From contig NZ_CP015622.1 in assembly GCF_001643015.1 (NCBI RefSeq), positions 447,358 through 511,357 on the forward strand: a DNA stretch of 64,000 nt. The letters are read 5' to 3'. The stretch comes from Corynebacterium crudilactis (lineage in GTDB: Bacteria; Actinomycetota; Actinomycetes; Mycobacteriales; Mycobacteriaceae). The notes beneath the pieces were generated by a model. The model was not told the DNA's origin and did no database searches. It was given only the letters and a program-made list of their open reading frames with translations. Below are positions 9,249-18,452 of this stretch, in pieces; position 1 is the stretch's first letter; each line of letters starts with the position of its first letter. Made by a program: the position numbers and the translations under genes.

Positions 9249-10154
9249 TTAACCGCGAGGGGCGACATCATCATTACGCGCCGACGCGGGATGCTGTGCA
9301 CGCAGGTGCGCGGGGATTGCAGAACGCGCTTCCAAATAGTCACGCAACAGCTCATAAGACTCCGGTCCCATCAGCGCGCGCAGCTCAGCTTCCTGTGTTT
9401 TCCACATCGGATCGGCATCCGTATGGCAGCGTGGCGCCGTGGTGCAATACCAATCAAAATCCTCGCCACCATTGCCCCAACCGCGACGATTATATTCAGT
9501 AATCGTGGTGCGCAAGATTTCTTGCCCGTCCGCCCGCTCCTCCCACGCCTCCAGGCGGCGCAGCGGCAGCTGCCAACAAACTTCTGGCTTGACGACGGTT
9601 AGATCCTCCCCGGCGTCCACTGCCCATTGATGCAAAGCACACCCCGCGCCGGTTTCCCAACCTTTGCGATTCGCGAAAATACACGCACCATTTACGACAG
9701 ATGTTTTCAACGCAGGCTCAGGATTACCATCTTCATCATCAAGCTCATCCCACGTTAGCCACGGCTCAATTTCTGTTGCATCATCAGACGCTAAAAAAGA
9801 ATCAGTAGAAGACGGACGTAACTGCCAATACTTTGCCGGCATCTTGGCCACAGCATCATAAAGTTGGTCCCTATCGGTCTCATCCGCAAGGAAAGCACCG
9901 TGACCGCAACAGCCAACATCCGCGTTGTCGGCATCAATGCCTAGACAATCGGGGGTACCAAAGGTGCAATTCCAATTGGACTCAAGCCAAGTTAGATCGA
10001 TGCTAAATACATGCTCCAAATCAGTAGGATCCGTGAATTCATACCATTCACGTGGGAAATCAGGAGGGAGCTCTTCCCCTGAACGAATCGAAGCCGCAGC
10101 CGGAGAAGATTCTGGAAAACCTAAAAACACTGAAGAAGAATTTGACCGATTCAC
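9249..10154 (-). CDS. Conserved Cys-rich protein, possibly DUF3109-like
   Basis: A 301-residue soluble protein with GTG start at 10154 (GTG at 10130 is an alternative). Cysteines cluster in two places: [22 protein letters not shown] around residues 63-84, and [20 protein letters not shown] plus [11 protein letters not shown] in the middle. The pattern of paired Cys with CALH recalls metal- or Fe-S-binding proteins of the YkgJ/DUF3109 kind, but I am not certain of the family. It is transcribed away from ppx2 with only 34 bp between the starts, so the two promoters must overlap. Its stop lies about 16 bp before the start region of the permease, in the same direction, so they could form an operon. 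Confidence 0.7.
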   Translation of the reverse strand: MNRSNSSSVFLGFPESSPAAASIRSGEELPPDFPREWYEFTDPTDLEHVFSIDLTWLESNWNCTFGTPDCLGIDADNADVGCCGHGAFLADETDRDQLYDAVAKMPAKYWQLRPSSTDSFLASDDATEIEPWLTWDELDDEDGNPEPALKTSVVNGACIFANRKGWETGAGCALHQWAVDAGEDLTVVKPEVCWQLPLRRLEAWEERADGQEILRTTITEYNRRGWGNGGEDFDWYCTTAPRCHTDADPMWKTQEAELRALMGPESYELLRDYLEARSAIPAHLRAQHPASARNDDVAPRG

Positions 10155-10188
10155 ACTTTGTCACCCTAGACCGTCTAACCTTTAAGGT

Positions 10189-11118
10189 GTGAGATTAGGT
10201 GTATTAGATGTGGGCAGCAATACTGTCCACCTAGTTGCAGTAGACGCGCGTCCCGGTGGTCATCCCACCCCGATGAGTAATTGGCGCACCCCGTTGCGTC
10301 TCGTCGAGCTTCTCGATGACACCGGGGCAATTACCGAAAAAGGCATTAACAAGCTGACTTCCGCAGTCAGCGAGGCTTCAGACCTGGCGAAAACCCTGGG
10401 CTGCTCCGAACTTATGCCTTTTGCTACATCGGCAGTACGTTCCGCCACTAACAGTGACGCCGTCCTCGACCATGTGGAAAAGGAAACAGGCGTGCGCTTG
10501 TCCATCCTCTCCGGTGAAGAAGAAGCACGGCAGACATTCCTTGCAGTGCGACGTTGGTACGGATGGTCCGCAGGGCGTATCACCAACCTCGATATCGGTG
10601 GAGGCTCCCTCGAGCTGTCCTCCGGCACTGACGAATCCCCAGATCTGGCGTTCTCCCTAGACCTGGGCGCTGGCCGCTTGACCCACAACTGGTTTGACAC
10701 AGATCCACCAGCACGTAAGAAAATCAACCTCCTGCGCGATTATATCGATGCAGAGCTTGCAGAACCCTCCCGCAACATGCGCACCTTAGGGCCCGCACGT
10801 TTAGCAGTAGGAACTTCCAAAACCTTCCGCACTCTGGCACGACTCACAGGTGCAGCACCATCATCCGCAGGACCACACGTAACCCGAACCCTCACCGCGC
10901 CGGGTCTGCGCCAGCTGATTGCATTCATCTCACGAATGACAGCAGCTGACCGTGCCGAGCTGGAAGGCATCAGCGCCGATCGTTCTCATCAGATCGTTGC
11001 AGGTGCGTTAGTTGCGGAAGCTGCGATGCGTGCGTTGGATATTGAAAAGATAGAAATTTGTCCTTGGGCACTTCGTGAAGGTGTGATCCTTACCAGGATC
11101 GACAAGGGACTCGAATAA
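10189..11118 (+). CDS. ppx2: Exopolyphosphatase Ppx2 (Ppx/GppA family)
   Basis: Degrades inorganic polyphosphate from its ends. The 309-residue protein has the two ASKHA phosphate-binding loops, LGVLDVGSNTVHLVAVDA at the N-terminus and NLDIGGGSLELSSG in the middle. The length equals that of C. glutamicum Ppx2 as I remember it, i.e. the short two-domain form. GTG start at 10189, with TAACCT seven bases upstream, so a leaderless message is possible. Same gene order (ppx, TM protein, proC) as in mycobacteria. Confidence 0.93.
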   Translation: MRLGVLDVGSNTVHLVAVDARPGGHPTPMSNWRTPLRLVELLDDTGAITEKGINKLTSAVSEASDLAKTLGCSELMPFATSAVRSATNSDAVLDHVEKETGVRLSILSGEEEARQTFLAVRRWYGWSAGRITNLDIGGGSLELSSGTDESPDLAFSLDLGAGRLTHNWFDTDPPARKKINLLRDYIDAELAEPSRNMRTLGPARLAVGTSKTFRTLARLTGAAPSSAGPHVTRTLTAPGLRQLIAFISRMTAADRAELEGISADRSHQIVAGALVAEAAMRALDIEKIEICPWALREGVILTRIDKGLE

Positions 11119-11145
11119 CATTTAACCGGAAAGGAGTTGGCGAAA

Positions 11146-12123
11146 ATGAGTGAAGAGAAACTCACAGTCGCTGAGCTGATGGCGCGTGCCGCGAAAGAGG
11201 GGCACTCCACTAATGCTCCCCGCCGACGCAGGCGCCGCAGCATCGAAGACGGTGGCGTATCCGTTGCTGAGCTGACCGGCTCCATTCCTGCTGTTAAGGA
11301 AAAGCCCGTAGAGTCCAAGCACTCGAGCGTGCCAATTGACGCTCCAGCTGAGACTGAACCAAAACCCGAGCCAAAAAAGCCTGAGCAGGAGTCTAAGCCG
11401 GAACTGAAAGCCGTTCCAGCACCTGCAAAGGTTGAGAAAAAGGTCGAAGAGGTTCCGAAGAAGCCGGAAACTCCTAAGGCTGTTGAGCAGCCCAAGGCAG
11501 TTATTCCGCCGAAGCCTGCTGCACAGCCTAAGGCTCCCGCACAACCTAAGGCCGCCAAGGTGGCTGAAGTTGTTGAGGTGGAAGGCGACGTCGAGAAGCA
11601 AGAAAATCCGGTGCGTCCGGCTCCGAGCAACGATGAAACCATGGTGCTGAGCATCGTGGATGAGAAGGATCCAATCAGCTTGACCACGGGGGCATTCCCA
11701 GTGGTTCCAGCTGTGGCGGCGAAGCCTACGCCGGTTGTGCGCGCTGAAAAGGAGGCAGATGCGGAATCTGCTGTGCAGGCCGAGTTCGCGCCGGTTGCAG
11801 TGGACAATGCAGAAACCACAACTTTTGATGTCAGCGGCATCGAAGAAGCGGAAGAAGCTGAATCAGACAATAAAATGTCGATTGCTTCTATCCTCTTGAT
11901 GGCGATCGTCGGCATCGTGTTGGGCGTTGTCGTGTTCCTCGGTTTTGAGATGCTGTGGGAGCGCCTCAATAAGTGGCTAGTTGCGGTTCTTGCCGTCGGC
12001 GTCACCCTAGGAATGGTGGGCGTTGTGCATGCTTTGCGCACTTCACGCGATGGTTTGAGCATGGTGCTTGCCGGTATCGTTGGCGCTGTTATGACATTTG
12101 GTCCGCTGGCTATCGTTATGTAA
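11146..12123 (+). CDS. Proline/acid-rich membrane-anchored protein (Rv0497-like position)
   Basis: A 325-residue protein. I use ATG 11146 because the AAAGGAG site lies nine bases before it; the upstream TTG at 11137 would overlap that site. Residues 1-240 are low complexity: a basic patch (RRRRRR) near residue 25-30, then repeated [30 protein letters not shown] and acidic stretches. Three hydrophobic segments follow (about 248-270, 280-298 and 305-325), and the protein ends inside the last one. The layout suggests a long cytoplasmic tail held at the membrane. Mycobacteria have a comparable membrane protein between ppx and proC. Function unknown. Confidence 0.85.
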   Translation: MSEEKLTVAELMARAAKEGHSTNAPRRRRRRSIEDGGVSVAELTGSIPAVKEKPVESKHSSVPIDAPAETEPKPEPKKPEQESKPELKAVPAPAKVEKKVEEVPKKPETPKAVEQPKAVIPPKPAAQPKAPAQPKAAKVAEVVEVEGDVEKQENPVRPAPSNDETMVLSIVDEKDPISLTTGAFPVVPAVAAKPTPVVRAEKEADAESAVQAEFAPVAVDNAETTTFDVSGIEEAEEAESDNKMSIASILLMAIVGIVLGVVVFLGFEMLWERLNKWLVAVLAVGVTLGMVGVVHALRTSRDGLSMVLAGIVGAVMTFGPLAIVM

Positions 12124-12185
12124 ATGGTGTGAAAATGGCCCCCCGCTGCTGCACGATTGGGGTGATTAGTGGCAGTGTGGGAACC

Positions 12186-12998
12186 ATGACAACAATTGCT
12201 GTAATCGGTGGCGGCCAAATCGGCGAGGCTTTGGTCTCAGGTTTGGTCGCGGCCAAGATGAATCCACAAAGTATTCGAGTCACAAACCGCACGGAAGAAC
12301 GTGGCCAAGAGCTCCACGATCGCTATGGCATTGTGAATATGGCAGACAACGCCCAAGCCGTAGATGAAGCTGATGTGGTGTTTTTGTGCGTGAAGCCGAA
12401 GTTCATCGTGGAGGTGCTCTCTGAAATTACAAGCACCCTGGATAACAACTCCGCGCAAAGCGTCGTGGTGAGCATGGCAGCAGGCATCAGCATCGCCGCC
12501 ATGGAAGAAAGCGCTTCAGCAGGCCTTCCAGTTGTGCGCGTGATGCCAAATACTCCAATGCTGGTTGGCAAGGGCATGTCCACTGTCACTGGCGGTCGCC
12601 ATGTTGATAGTGCGCAGTTGGCACAAGTGAAGGAATTATTGGGCACCGTGGGAGAGGTGCTTGAGGTTGCAGAATCTGATCTGAATGCAGTGACTGCGAT
12701 GTCAGGTTCTTCGCCTGCGTACCTCTTCCTTGTGACTGAAGCGCTCATTGATGCTGGAGTGAACCTAGGACTGCCTCGTGCAACCGCCAAACAGCTCGCT
12801 GTGGCTTCCTTCGAGGGCGCTGCAACAATGATGAAGGAAACCGGCAAGGAGCCCTCAGAATTGCGTGCAGGCGTTTCTTCTCCAGCAGGCACCACAGTGG
12901 CTGCGATTCGGGAGTTGGAAGAAAGCGGAATTCGAGGCGCTTTCTACCGTGCAGCCCAAGCCTGTGCGGACCGTTCCGAAGCACTTGGAAAACATTAA
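12186..12998 (+). CDS. proC: Pyrroline-5-carboxylate reductase
   Basis: Last step of proline synthesis: reduces pyrroline-5-carboxylate with NAD(P)H. The 270 residues fit the family. The Rossmann motif [17 protein letters not shown] opens the protein, [10 protein letters not shown] and [13 protein letters not shown] are typical, and the family signature [20 protein letters not shown] is near residue 160-185. The start ATG at 12186 gives [10 protein letters not shown]; a longer reading from 11973 overlaps the previous gene and has no support. Confidence 0.96.
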   Translation: MTTIAVIGGGQIGEALVSGLVAAKMNPQSIRVTNRTEERGQELHDRYGIVNMADNAQAVDEADVVFLCVKPKFIVEVLSEITSTLDNNSAQSVVVSMAAGISIAAMEESASAGLPVVRVMPNTPMLVGKGMSTVTGGRHVDSAQLAQVKELLGTVGEVLEVAESDLNAVTAMSGSSPAYLFLVTEALIDAGVNLGLPRATAKQLAVASFEGAATMMKETGKEPSELRAGVSSPAGTTVAAIRELEESGIRGAFYRAAQACADRSEALGKH

Positions 12999-13247
12999 GG
13001 ATTGTTATTTGTCCGTTATCGGTCTGTTGTTTGGGGTGAATTTGGTGAAATCGTTTCTCCAAACTCACTCTTATGACCTGCAGTTTCACAACTGAAACTT
13101 TAGATAACGGGGGAATCAACCGCGTGTTTAAGTAACAATTGTCGCATTATTCACATAAACCACGCTAAGCTGAACCAGGCAAAAGCGTGATCGTACTGCG
13201 GGAGGGGAAGCCCGCAGCGCGCGAATTGCTGAAGGGTATTGATAGAT

Positions 13248-13439
13248 ATGGCTAGAGAAGATAACGGAACCTTCTTGACTGTTGCTGAGGTCGCGGAAAT
13301 CATGCGCGTCTCTAAGATGACTGTCTACCGATTGGTTCACTCCGGAGAGCTTCCGGCAGTTCGCGTGGGACGATCATTTCGTGTCCACGAGAAGGCAGTT
13401 AATGAGTACTTGGACTCATCCTTCTACGAGGCTGGTTAA
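13248..13439 (+). CDS. Excisionase-family HTH protein (Rv0500A-like)
   Basis: A 63-residue MerR/excisionase-like DNA-binding protein: FLTVAEVAEIMRVSKMTVYRLVHSGELPAVRVGRSFRVHEKAVNEYL is the usual helix-turn-helix plus wing. In mycobacteria the same small gene follows proC, so despite the excisionase label it is a stable chromosomal gene and not phage remains. ATG 13248 has GAAGGG 11 bases upstream; a TTG at 13239 would add three residues. The 250 bp between proC and this gene hold no other gene that I can see. A strong hairpin terminator follows. Confidence 0.85.
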   Translation: MAREDNGTFLTVAEVAEIMRVSKMTVYRLVHSGELPAVRVGRSFRVHEKAVNEYLDSSFYEAG

Positions 13440-13453
13440 GCTCTACAACAGCA

Positions 13454-13512
13454 AAAACCTCTTTACGTAACTCTCGGATTTCACTTCCGAAAGTAACGTA
13501 AAGAGGTTTTTC
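13454..13512 (+). terminator. Terminator after HTH gene
   Basis: 15-bp perfect arms (13454-13468 and 13496-13510, AAAACCTCTTTACGT) followed by a T-run to about 13511. It lies 15 bp after the HTH gene stop and has all parts of an intrinsic terminator. Confidence 0.85.
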
Positions 13513-13730
13513 TGATTCTTGGAACAGGCAGCTGTTTTTGGTGCTCAATAGTCTTAAAGGTAAGATGGAACAATCGTGCCAGCGCACACCCTTGGAAATG
13601 CCATCGCGGATACTTCCGGTGGTGTAGCACGCGGGTTAGATTTTTTGCTCGCGATCCGAAAGTGCACTTCGGCAAAAAGTGCTGGCAGGTTTTGTACGTA
13701 CAACATCGATTTTAAGCGAGGGAAACCGTA

Positions 13731-13832
13731 ATGGGTTCTGTCATTAAGAAGCGCCGCAAGCGCATGTCCAAGAAGAAGCACCGCAAGATGCTGCGCCGTA
13801 CACGTGTTCAGCGTAGAAAATTGGGCAAGTAA
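13731..13832 (+). CDS. Small ribosomal protein bS22 (AURKAIP1/COX24-like), 33 aa
   Basis: A 33-residue, very basic peptide starting [17 protein letters not shown] and ending QRRKLGK, nearly the same as the actinobacterial protein found next to proC and seen in mycobacterial ribosome structures as bS22 near the decoding centre (family knowledge). Nineteen of 33 residues are Lys or Arg. The GCGAGGGAAACC stretch before the ATG supplies a ribosome binding site, and a textbook terminator follows 11 bp after the stop. Too short for routine ORF calling. Confidence 0.93.
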   Translation: MGSVIKKRRKRMSKKKHRKMLRRTRVQRRKLGK

Positions 13833-13843
13833 GCCTTCAAATT

Positions 13844-13873
13844 AAGCACCGCCTTTCGGGGCGGTGCTTTTTT
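13844..13873 (+). terminator. Terminator after bS22 gene
   Basis: Perfect 10-bp stem AAGCACCGCC/GGCGGTGCTT with a short TTTCGG loop and a T-run to 13873. Confidence 0.93.
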
Positions 13874-13890
13874 ATGCGGATTTTCGGATG

Positions 13891-13930
13891 GTTCTCGGTG
13901 GTTCTCGGTGGTTCTCGGTGGTTCTCGGGT
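13891..13930. repeat. Tandem repeat, 4 x 10 bp
   Basis: Three exact copies of GTTCTCGGTG and a fourth with the last two bases changed. It lies between the bS22 terminator and repeat copy C. Ten-bp units put each copy on the same face of the helix; copy number may vary between strains. Confidence 0.85.
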
Positions 13931-14005
13931 GATTTGAGGGGGCTTTGGGCGCTTGGGGGTCTTTTTGGGAGCTGGGAATGGCGATCTGAGGGGTCGGATT
14001 CTGAA

Positions 14006-14270
14006 AACCAGACAGGGCGACCAAGCGAGGGATAAAAACCAGGGAGCTTGGTCACCTGGTCTGGTTCCTCAATCGGGCAACCAGACCAGGCGACCAAAAA
14101 GTTGCACTTAGGGGTTGGTTTTGGTCGCCTGGTTTGTTTTATGGAATTGACCTCGAAAATCAGGCCACGAACCCAGAAAAAGTGCCCTCACAGAATTGCG
14201 TTTAAGCCACTAAAGTGCCCTAAACCAGAGGAATGCTTATTCAATAAATCCAACCTCTTAAAATGGCTTC
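14006..14270 (+). repeat. Dispersed hairpin/tail repeat, copy C
   Basis: Two hairpin heads of the ACCAGACCAGGCGACCAA type (arms 14006-14025/14047-14066 and 14079-14100/14119-14135) are followed by the tail 14174-14270 (CAGAAAAAGTGCCCTC to CCTCTTAAAATGGCTTC). The tail's TTAA gives the stop codon of the HAD phosphatase gene on the minus strand, so the repeat reaches into that coding sequence. The region 13874-14257 has no other gene. Confidence 0.8.
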
Positions 14271-15343
14271 TGGAGGCTATTGCTTCTCCACCTGCGGCGT
14301 AGCCTCCAGCCAGTCACGCTAAACGCTGCAGTAATCAATGCGGGCAAACCAAATGCGCGGGTTGCTTTGCGGAAGCTTCGGAAATCCCGAACATCCCAAC
14401 CGCGGCTGAGAGCTTCTTTTTGAAGTTTGGAATCGGGATTCACAGCGACAGCGGTGCCCACCATGGAAAGCATGGGGAGATCATTGATCGAATCGGAATA
14501 GGCCGTGCACCTGCTTAGATCCAACTTTTCGATGGAAGCAAGCGCTGCAACCGCATGGCGTTTGCCGGGGCCATGCAAAATATCGCCGACTAGTTTTCCA
14601 GTGAACACGTCATCCTTAGCCTCTGCGACAGTGCCAATCGCACCAGTGAAACCCAGGCGCTGAGCCAAAATTTGAGCCAATTGCACAGGTGTGGCTGATA
14701 CCAGCCACACCTGATGCCCAGCCGCGATGTGCATATCGGCGAGCTGCTTAGTTCCAGGCCACATTTTATCGGTCATGCGCTTATCGACGATTTCCTCGCA
14801 CAGGTCAACCAGTTCCTGAACAGATCTGCCCTTGATGAATTCCAAAGCCTGTTCGCGTCCGCGGGAAACATCTTCGGCATTTTCTGAGCCGGTGAGTTTG
14901 AACTTCAGCTGTTTCCAGGCCACTGGGAGGATTTCTTTGATGGTAAAGAACTTCTTTCGGAAAAGTCCCTGCGCAAAAACAATCAGCGAAGAACCCTGAA
15001 TGAGGGTGTTATCTACATCGAAAAATGCGGCAGCCCCAACGTCCTGGGGGACATCTGGATCCGGAACACTGACATGGATTGTGCCAGCTGCTTCGATGGC
15101 TCCAGTAACAGCATCTACACCGGCGTTAAAATCATTGAGTTCCATGCCGTAAATGGCTGCAACAGCTTGTGTGGCTGCTGCTTCACCTGCTTGGCGCTGT
15201 GCTTCATCATTGATGGGGGCGGCTGCGTGGTCCTCAAAGAAGCGACGCAAATTACCGCGGGACGCGCTCCACGTAGCTAGGAAATCCTCTGGGGTGCCAA
15301 TGGCTGCAAAATCCCAATTTTCGTTTAAGCCTCCGGAGCTCAT
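14258..15343 (-). CDS. HAD-family phosphatase, SerB1/HAD-IB type
   Basis: A 361-residue protein with start ATG at 15343 (AGGAAGG 13 bases upstream; the frame is open to 15448). The HAD nucleophile pair is D109/D111 in FFDVDNTLIQGSS, and later motifs include VWLVSATPV (motif II) and YSDSINDLPMLSMVG (motif IV), with a helical cap between (KFKLTGSENAEDVSRGREQALEFIKG). The mycobacterial gene at this place is called serB1, but phosphoserine phosphatase activity is not proven by the motifs; other HAD-IB substrates are possible. The N-terminal 95 residues lie outside the HAD domain. A C-terminal hydrophobic stretch (GLPALITAAFSVTGW) may bind the membrane. The last codons and stop fall in repeat copy C. 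Confidence 0.82.
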   Translation of the reverse strand: MSSGGLNENWDFAAIGTPEDFLATWSASRGNLRRFFEDHAAAPINDEAQRQAGEAAATQAVAAIYGMELNDFNAGVDAVTGAIEAAGTIHVSVPDPDVPQDVGAAAFFDVDNTLIQGSSLIVFAQGLFRKKFFTIKEILPVAWKQLKFKLTGSENAEDVSRGREQALEFIKGRSVQELVDLCEEIVDKRMTDKMWPGTKQLADMHIAAGHQVWLVSATPVQLAQILAQRLGFTGAIGTVAEAKDDVFTGKLVGDILHGPGKRHAVAALASIEKLDLSRCTAYSDSINDLPMLSMVGTAVAVNPDSKLQKEALSRGWDVRDFRSFRKATRAFGLPALITAAFSVTGWRLRRRWRSNSLQKPF

Positions 15344-15489
15344 GAGATAACAAAAACCTTCCTGGTCTCTGAGCGCAAAAGACGCCAAACCGATAATGGA
15401 TATCCCCATTGAGTATCGTATCCATGGTAAAGCTTTCGTGGTGCACATGCTTGCGAAGGGTCTTGGAACACGAGGAAGTGAGCGCGCCC

Positions 15490-15726
15490 ATGGGCCATTC
15501 AGTGGAGATCATTGTTCGAGATAACTGTGGATCCTGCACGCGAGTAAAAGCCCAAATTTTGCCAATTGTAGAAGCCGCGGGAATCAAACTCACCGAGCGA
15601 AACGTTGACCAAGATGCAAGCCTAAACATGGAATTCGGGGATCGGGTGCCAGTTATTTTGGTAGACGATGAAGAGTTTGCATGCTGGGAAGTGGACAACG
15701 ATGACTTAGCTCATGCTTTGTTGTGA
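15490..15726 (+). CDS. Glutaredoxin-like thiol protein
   Basis: A 78-residue thioredoxin-fold protein beginning MGHSVEIIVRDNCGSC. The CGSC redox motif is near residue 13-16, the cis-Pro region is DRVPVILVDDEEF, as in small glutaredoxin-like proteins of actinobacteria (family DUF836). It stands before hemA as in mycobacteria. ATG 15490 is used; a GTG 12 bases upstream (15478) has GAGGA just before it and could be the true start. It may keep a thiol reduced with mycothiol; that is inference. Confidence 0.82.
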   Translation: MGHSVEIIVRDNCGSCTRVKAQILPIVEAAGIKLTERNVDQDASLNMEFGDRVPVILVDDEEFACWEVDNDDLAHALL

Positions 15727-15753
15727 TGTTTGCAAATGAAAGCTACCGTATCT

Positions 15754-15763
15754 TAGTTAACTA
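15754..15763. promoter_or_regulatory. Palindrome TAGTTAACTA upstream of hemA
   Basis: A perfect 10-bp palindrome 49 bp before the hemA start, overlapping a plausible -10 region (TAGGAT at 15761-15766). It could be part of an operator for haem-responsive control of hemA; no regulator can be named from the sequence. Confidence 0.3.
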
Positions 15764-15811
15764 GGATTCATCCTTTTGGTGGATCAAAGGTTCCGTTGAA
15801 AGTCGGGTGGA

Positions 15812-17206
15812 ATGGTGAGTGTACTCATCGTAGGGATGTCCCACAGGTCTGCACCTGTGGCGCTTCTTGAACGTCTGAGCATGGATGATTCAGTACGTGG
15901 TGAAACAACTCAGGCTCTCTTAGAGAGGGCATCTTTAAGCGAAGCTCTTATTGTTTCTACATGTAATCGGCTGGAGGTCTACACCGTCACCAGCAGTTTT
16001 CACACTGGCGTTAATGATGTTGTGGAAGTTCTGCACGAGATTAGCGGTGTAGATATTGAGACGCTTCGGGGATATTTGTATGTCCGATATGCAGATGCTG
16101 CCGCTGAACACATGCTGGTGGTGACATCAGGACTGGACTCCATGGTCCTTGGTGAACAGCAAATCATTGGCCAAGTCCGCACTGCTTATCAAGCAGCTAG
16201 TGAAGCCGGATCTGTTGGGCCAGCGCTGCATTCACTCACACAGACTGCTCTGCATACAGGCAAGCGAGTGCATACTGAAACTGCCATCGATGATGCAGGC
16301 TCCTCCATGGTGTCTTTCGCTGTCGATCGCGCATTGGTGCAAATGGGCATTGACCCTCAGTCCGAGGCTCCTCTGGCAGGTAAAACCGCATTGGTGTTGG
16401 GTGCTGGAGCAATGAGTTCTCTTGCTGCAACACATCTGGGTCGTGCTGGAATTTCTTCCCTCATCATGGCGAACCGCACGTTGGAACGGGCGGAAAGGCT
16501 TGCAGAGCACTCGGTGGAAGCGGGCGTTCCTGCAGAAGTTGTGGAATATGAGCAGCGCGCATCGGTATATAGCCGCGTTGAATTGGTTGTTTCTGCAACC
16601 GGTGCAGATAATTTCACCATCGAGCCTGCTGATATTCCAACCGGCGCTTGCCTGATGTTGGTGGATCTATCGATGCCACGAGATATCGATGATGCCTGCG
16701 CAGATCTCCCAGGCGTTGATCTGGTCAATATTGAGCGCCTGGACAAAGCTTCTCGCGAAGGCAGCTCTGGGATGACAGCAAGCGAAGAAGAAGCACTGAT
16801 GATTGTTCGCGAAGAGTTGGATTCATTCACCTCTGAACAGCGCATTCGCGGTATCGTCCCAGCTGTTTCTGCTTTGCGAAAGCAAGCTGCCTCAGTGGGA
16901 ACTGATGAACTTGATCGACTTCGCCAACGCGTTCCTGGGGTTTCAGAGACGGAATGGGCAGAGGTGACGAGAACAGTGCGACGAGTCGTCGATAAGCTGC
17001 TTCATGAACCCACTGTGCGCGTCAAAGAACTGGCGGCCCGGTCCGGCAGCATCTCTTATGATTCAGCTCTGCAAGAGCTGTTCGGTTTGGAGTACGTCGC
17101 TACAACGGCAGCACCAGCGACAACATCAGTTAATGCGTCAGAGCTTCCGGATGCGGGTATCGTCGCTTTCGTGAATGCGTCTTCTGTCACACAAACGAGG
17201 GAGTAA
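15812..17206 (+). CDS. hemA: Glutamyl-tRNA reductase
   Basis: First step of the C5 pathway to haem: reduces Glu-tRNA to glutamate-1-semialdehyde. The 464-residue protein has the catalytic Cys in [10 protein letters not shown] (C51), a Rossmann segment [17 protein letters not shown], the SATGADNF region, and the C-terminal helical dimer domain (about 330-430). The C-terminus carries a non-conserved tail rich in Ala/Thr. Ends 1 bp before the hemC start region (TAAG ATG), so hemA and hemC are one operon. Confidence 0.97.
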   Translation: MVSVLIVGMSHRSAPVALLERLSMDDSVRGETTQALLERASLSEALIVSTCNRLEVYTVTSSFHTGVNDVVEVLHEISGVDIETLRGYLYVRYADAAAEHMLVVTSGLDSMVLGEQQIIGQVRTAYQAASEAGSVGPALHSLTQTALHTGKRVHTETAIDDAGSSMVSFAVDRALVQMGIDPQSEAPLAGKTALVLGAGAMSSLAATHLGRAGISSLIMANRTLERAERLAEHSVEAGVPAEVVEYEQRASVYSRVELVVSATGADNFTIEPADIPTGACLMLVDLSMPRDIDDACADLPGVDLVNIERLDKASREGSSGMTASEEEALMIVREELDSFTSEQRIRGIVPAVSALRKQAASVGTDELDRLRQRVPGVSETEWAEVTRTVRRVVDKLLHEPTVRVKELAARSGSISYDSALQELFGLEYVATTAAPATTSVNASELPDAGIVAFVNASSVTQTRE

Positions 17207-17207
17207 G

Positions 17208-18116
17208 ATGACTTTAAAAATTGGTACCCGAGGATCAAAACTAGCAACCACCCAAGCTGGCACCATCCGAGATCAACTAAAGCATTTTGGACGTGACGCC
17301 GAACTGCATATCGTCACCACACCTGGCGATGTCAACATGTCACCAGTTGAGCGCATCGGCGTTGGAGTATTCACTCAAGCACTCCGCGATGTTTTGCACG
17401 CTGGCGAATGCGATGTGGCAGTACATTCCATGAAGGACCTGCCAACCGCCGCTGATCCACGTTTCCACCTCGTGGTTCCTCCTCGCGCTGATGCTCGCGA
17501 AGCACTCATCGCCCGCGATGGACTGACCCTAGCTGAGCTTCCTGAAGGTGCAAAGGTCGGAACTTCTGCTCCACGACGCATCTCCCAGCTCAAGGCTATC
17601 CGCCCTGACCTGGAGATTCTGCCACTGCGCGGAAATATCGATACCCGCATGGGCAAAGTGGCCTCTGGTGAACTCGACGCCGTGATGCTTGCTTACGCAG
17701 GCCTGACCCGCGTGGGAATGCAGGATCGCGCCACCGAAGTTTTCGACGCCGACATCATCATGCCAGCACCAGCTCAAGGTGCACTGGCGATCGAATGCCG
17801 CGCCGATGACGCCGAGACCATCCGCGCGCTCAATATGCTGATGCACGCCGATACTTTTGTGTCCGCAGTGGCAGAGCGCGTAGTGCTCAACCGCCTCGAA
17901 GCAGGGTGCACCGCACCAGTTGCAGCGCACGCCACTTTGGGTGGGTACTCCGGCGACATGATGGTTCTCACTGCTGGTGTTTATGCACTTGATGGCTCTG
18001 AGCGGTTGGTATATTCCGCTGAAGGCGATGGAGCTCGCCCTGAAGAACTCGGCGAATTGGTCGCGCAGCAGCTCATCGAAGCTGGCGCCGCTGAACTGTT
18101 GGGTGATCGAGGCTAA
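17208..18116 (+). CDS. hemC: Porphobilinogen deaminase (hydroxymethylbilane synthase)
   Basis: Joins four porphobilinogens into hydroxymethylbilane. Start ATG 17208 (GAGGGAG immediately upstream, overlapping the hemA stop) gives 302 residues, [16 protein letters not shown]. Catalytic D77 in HSMKDLPT and the dipyrromethane-cofactor Cys C234 in [13 protein letters not shown] are present. The frame from 17175 lies inside hemA and is not used. A long perfect hairpin follows. Confidence 0.97.
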   Translation: MTLKIGTRGSKLATTQAGTIRDQLKHFGRDAELHIVTTPGDVNMSPVERIGVGVFTQALRDVLHAGECDVAVHSMKDLPTAADPRFHLVVPPRADAREALIARDGLTLAELPEGAKVGTSAPRRISQLKAIRPDLEILPLRGNIDTRMGKVASGELDAVMLAYAGLTRVGMQDRATEVFDADIIMPAPAQGALAIECRADDAETIRALNMLMHADTFVSAVAERVVLNRLEAGCTAPVAAHATLGGYSGDMMVLTAGVYALDGSERLVYSAEGDGARPEELGELVAQQLIEAGAAELLGDRG

Positions 18117-18143
18117 TTTACTGCTTTGTCTTAAACCAGACTT

Positions 18144-18211
18144 AAACCAGACTGCGGTGACCAAGATTTTGCTGAAATGCGAAAATCTTGGTCACCGCAG
18201 TCTGGTTTTAT
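18144..18211 (+). terminator. Perfect 27-bp hairpin after hemC
   Basis: Arms 18144-18170 and 18182-18208 are fully complementary, loop 11 nt, followed by TTTATTTT. It lies 27 bp after the hemC stop and likely terminates hemAC. A second partial left arm (TTAAACCAGACTTAAACCAGACT, two overlapping copies) precedes it. It is the head of repeat copy E. Confidence 0.8.
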
Positions 18212-18342
18212 TTTGGAGAGGGGCCGGACACACAGACCAAAAGCTGCTGAAAAAGTGGTGCTCTGTAGGGCGATTTAAGAACTAACAGGGGCGTTTGGGG
18301 CTCAGATCTACTGCTTTAAGAGAGAACCGCTTAAATTGGCGC
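18144..18342 (+). repeat. Dispersed hairpin/tail repeat, copy E
   Basis: Hairpin head (18144-18208) in the ACCAGAC...GACCAAG form, then a tail from CTGAAAAAGTGGTGC (18247) to GCTTAAATTGGCGC (18342). It is the most diverged tail but keeps the order GAAAAAGTG - GGCGATTTAA - CTTAAATTGGC. It fills most of the 336-bp gap between hemC and the PH-like gene. Confidence 0.65.
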
Positions 18343-18452
18343 ATTGTGTTAGTAAAATTTTCGGCAATACTTATGCGACTCGCAGGTATTTACAGGAGTT
18401 ACGTGCCACAATTGGTGGGATCAATTAATCGCCGTTTTCGGCAGGAAAGAGC

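Noticed and set aside
10989..12218. 409-codon open frame on the minus strand
   Set aside because: It is antisense to the proline/acid-rich protein gene and parts of ppx2 and proC; composition is Ser/Thr/Ala low complexity from the opposite strand's codon pattern, with no family resemblance.
13248..13439. Prophage excisionase
   Set aside because: No integrase or phage genes nearby, and the same small HTH gene follows proC in mycobacteria, so it is a core gene.
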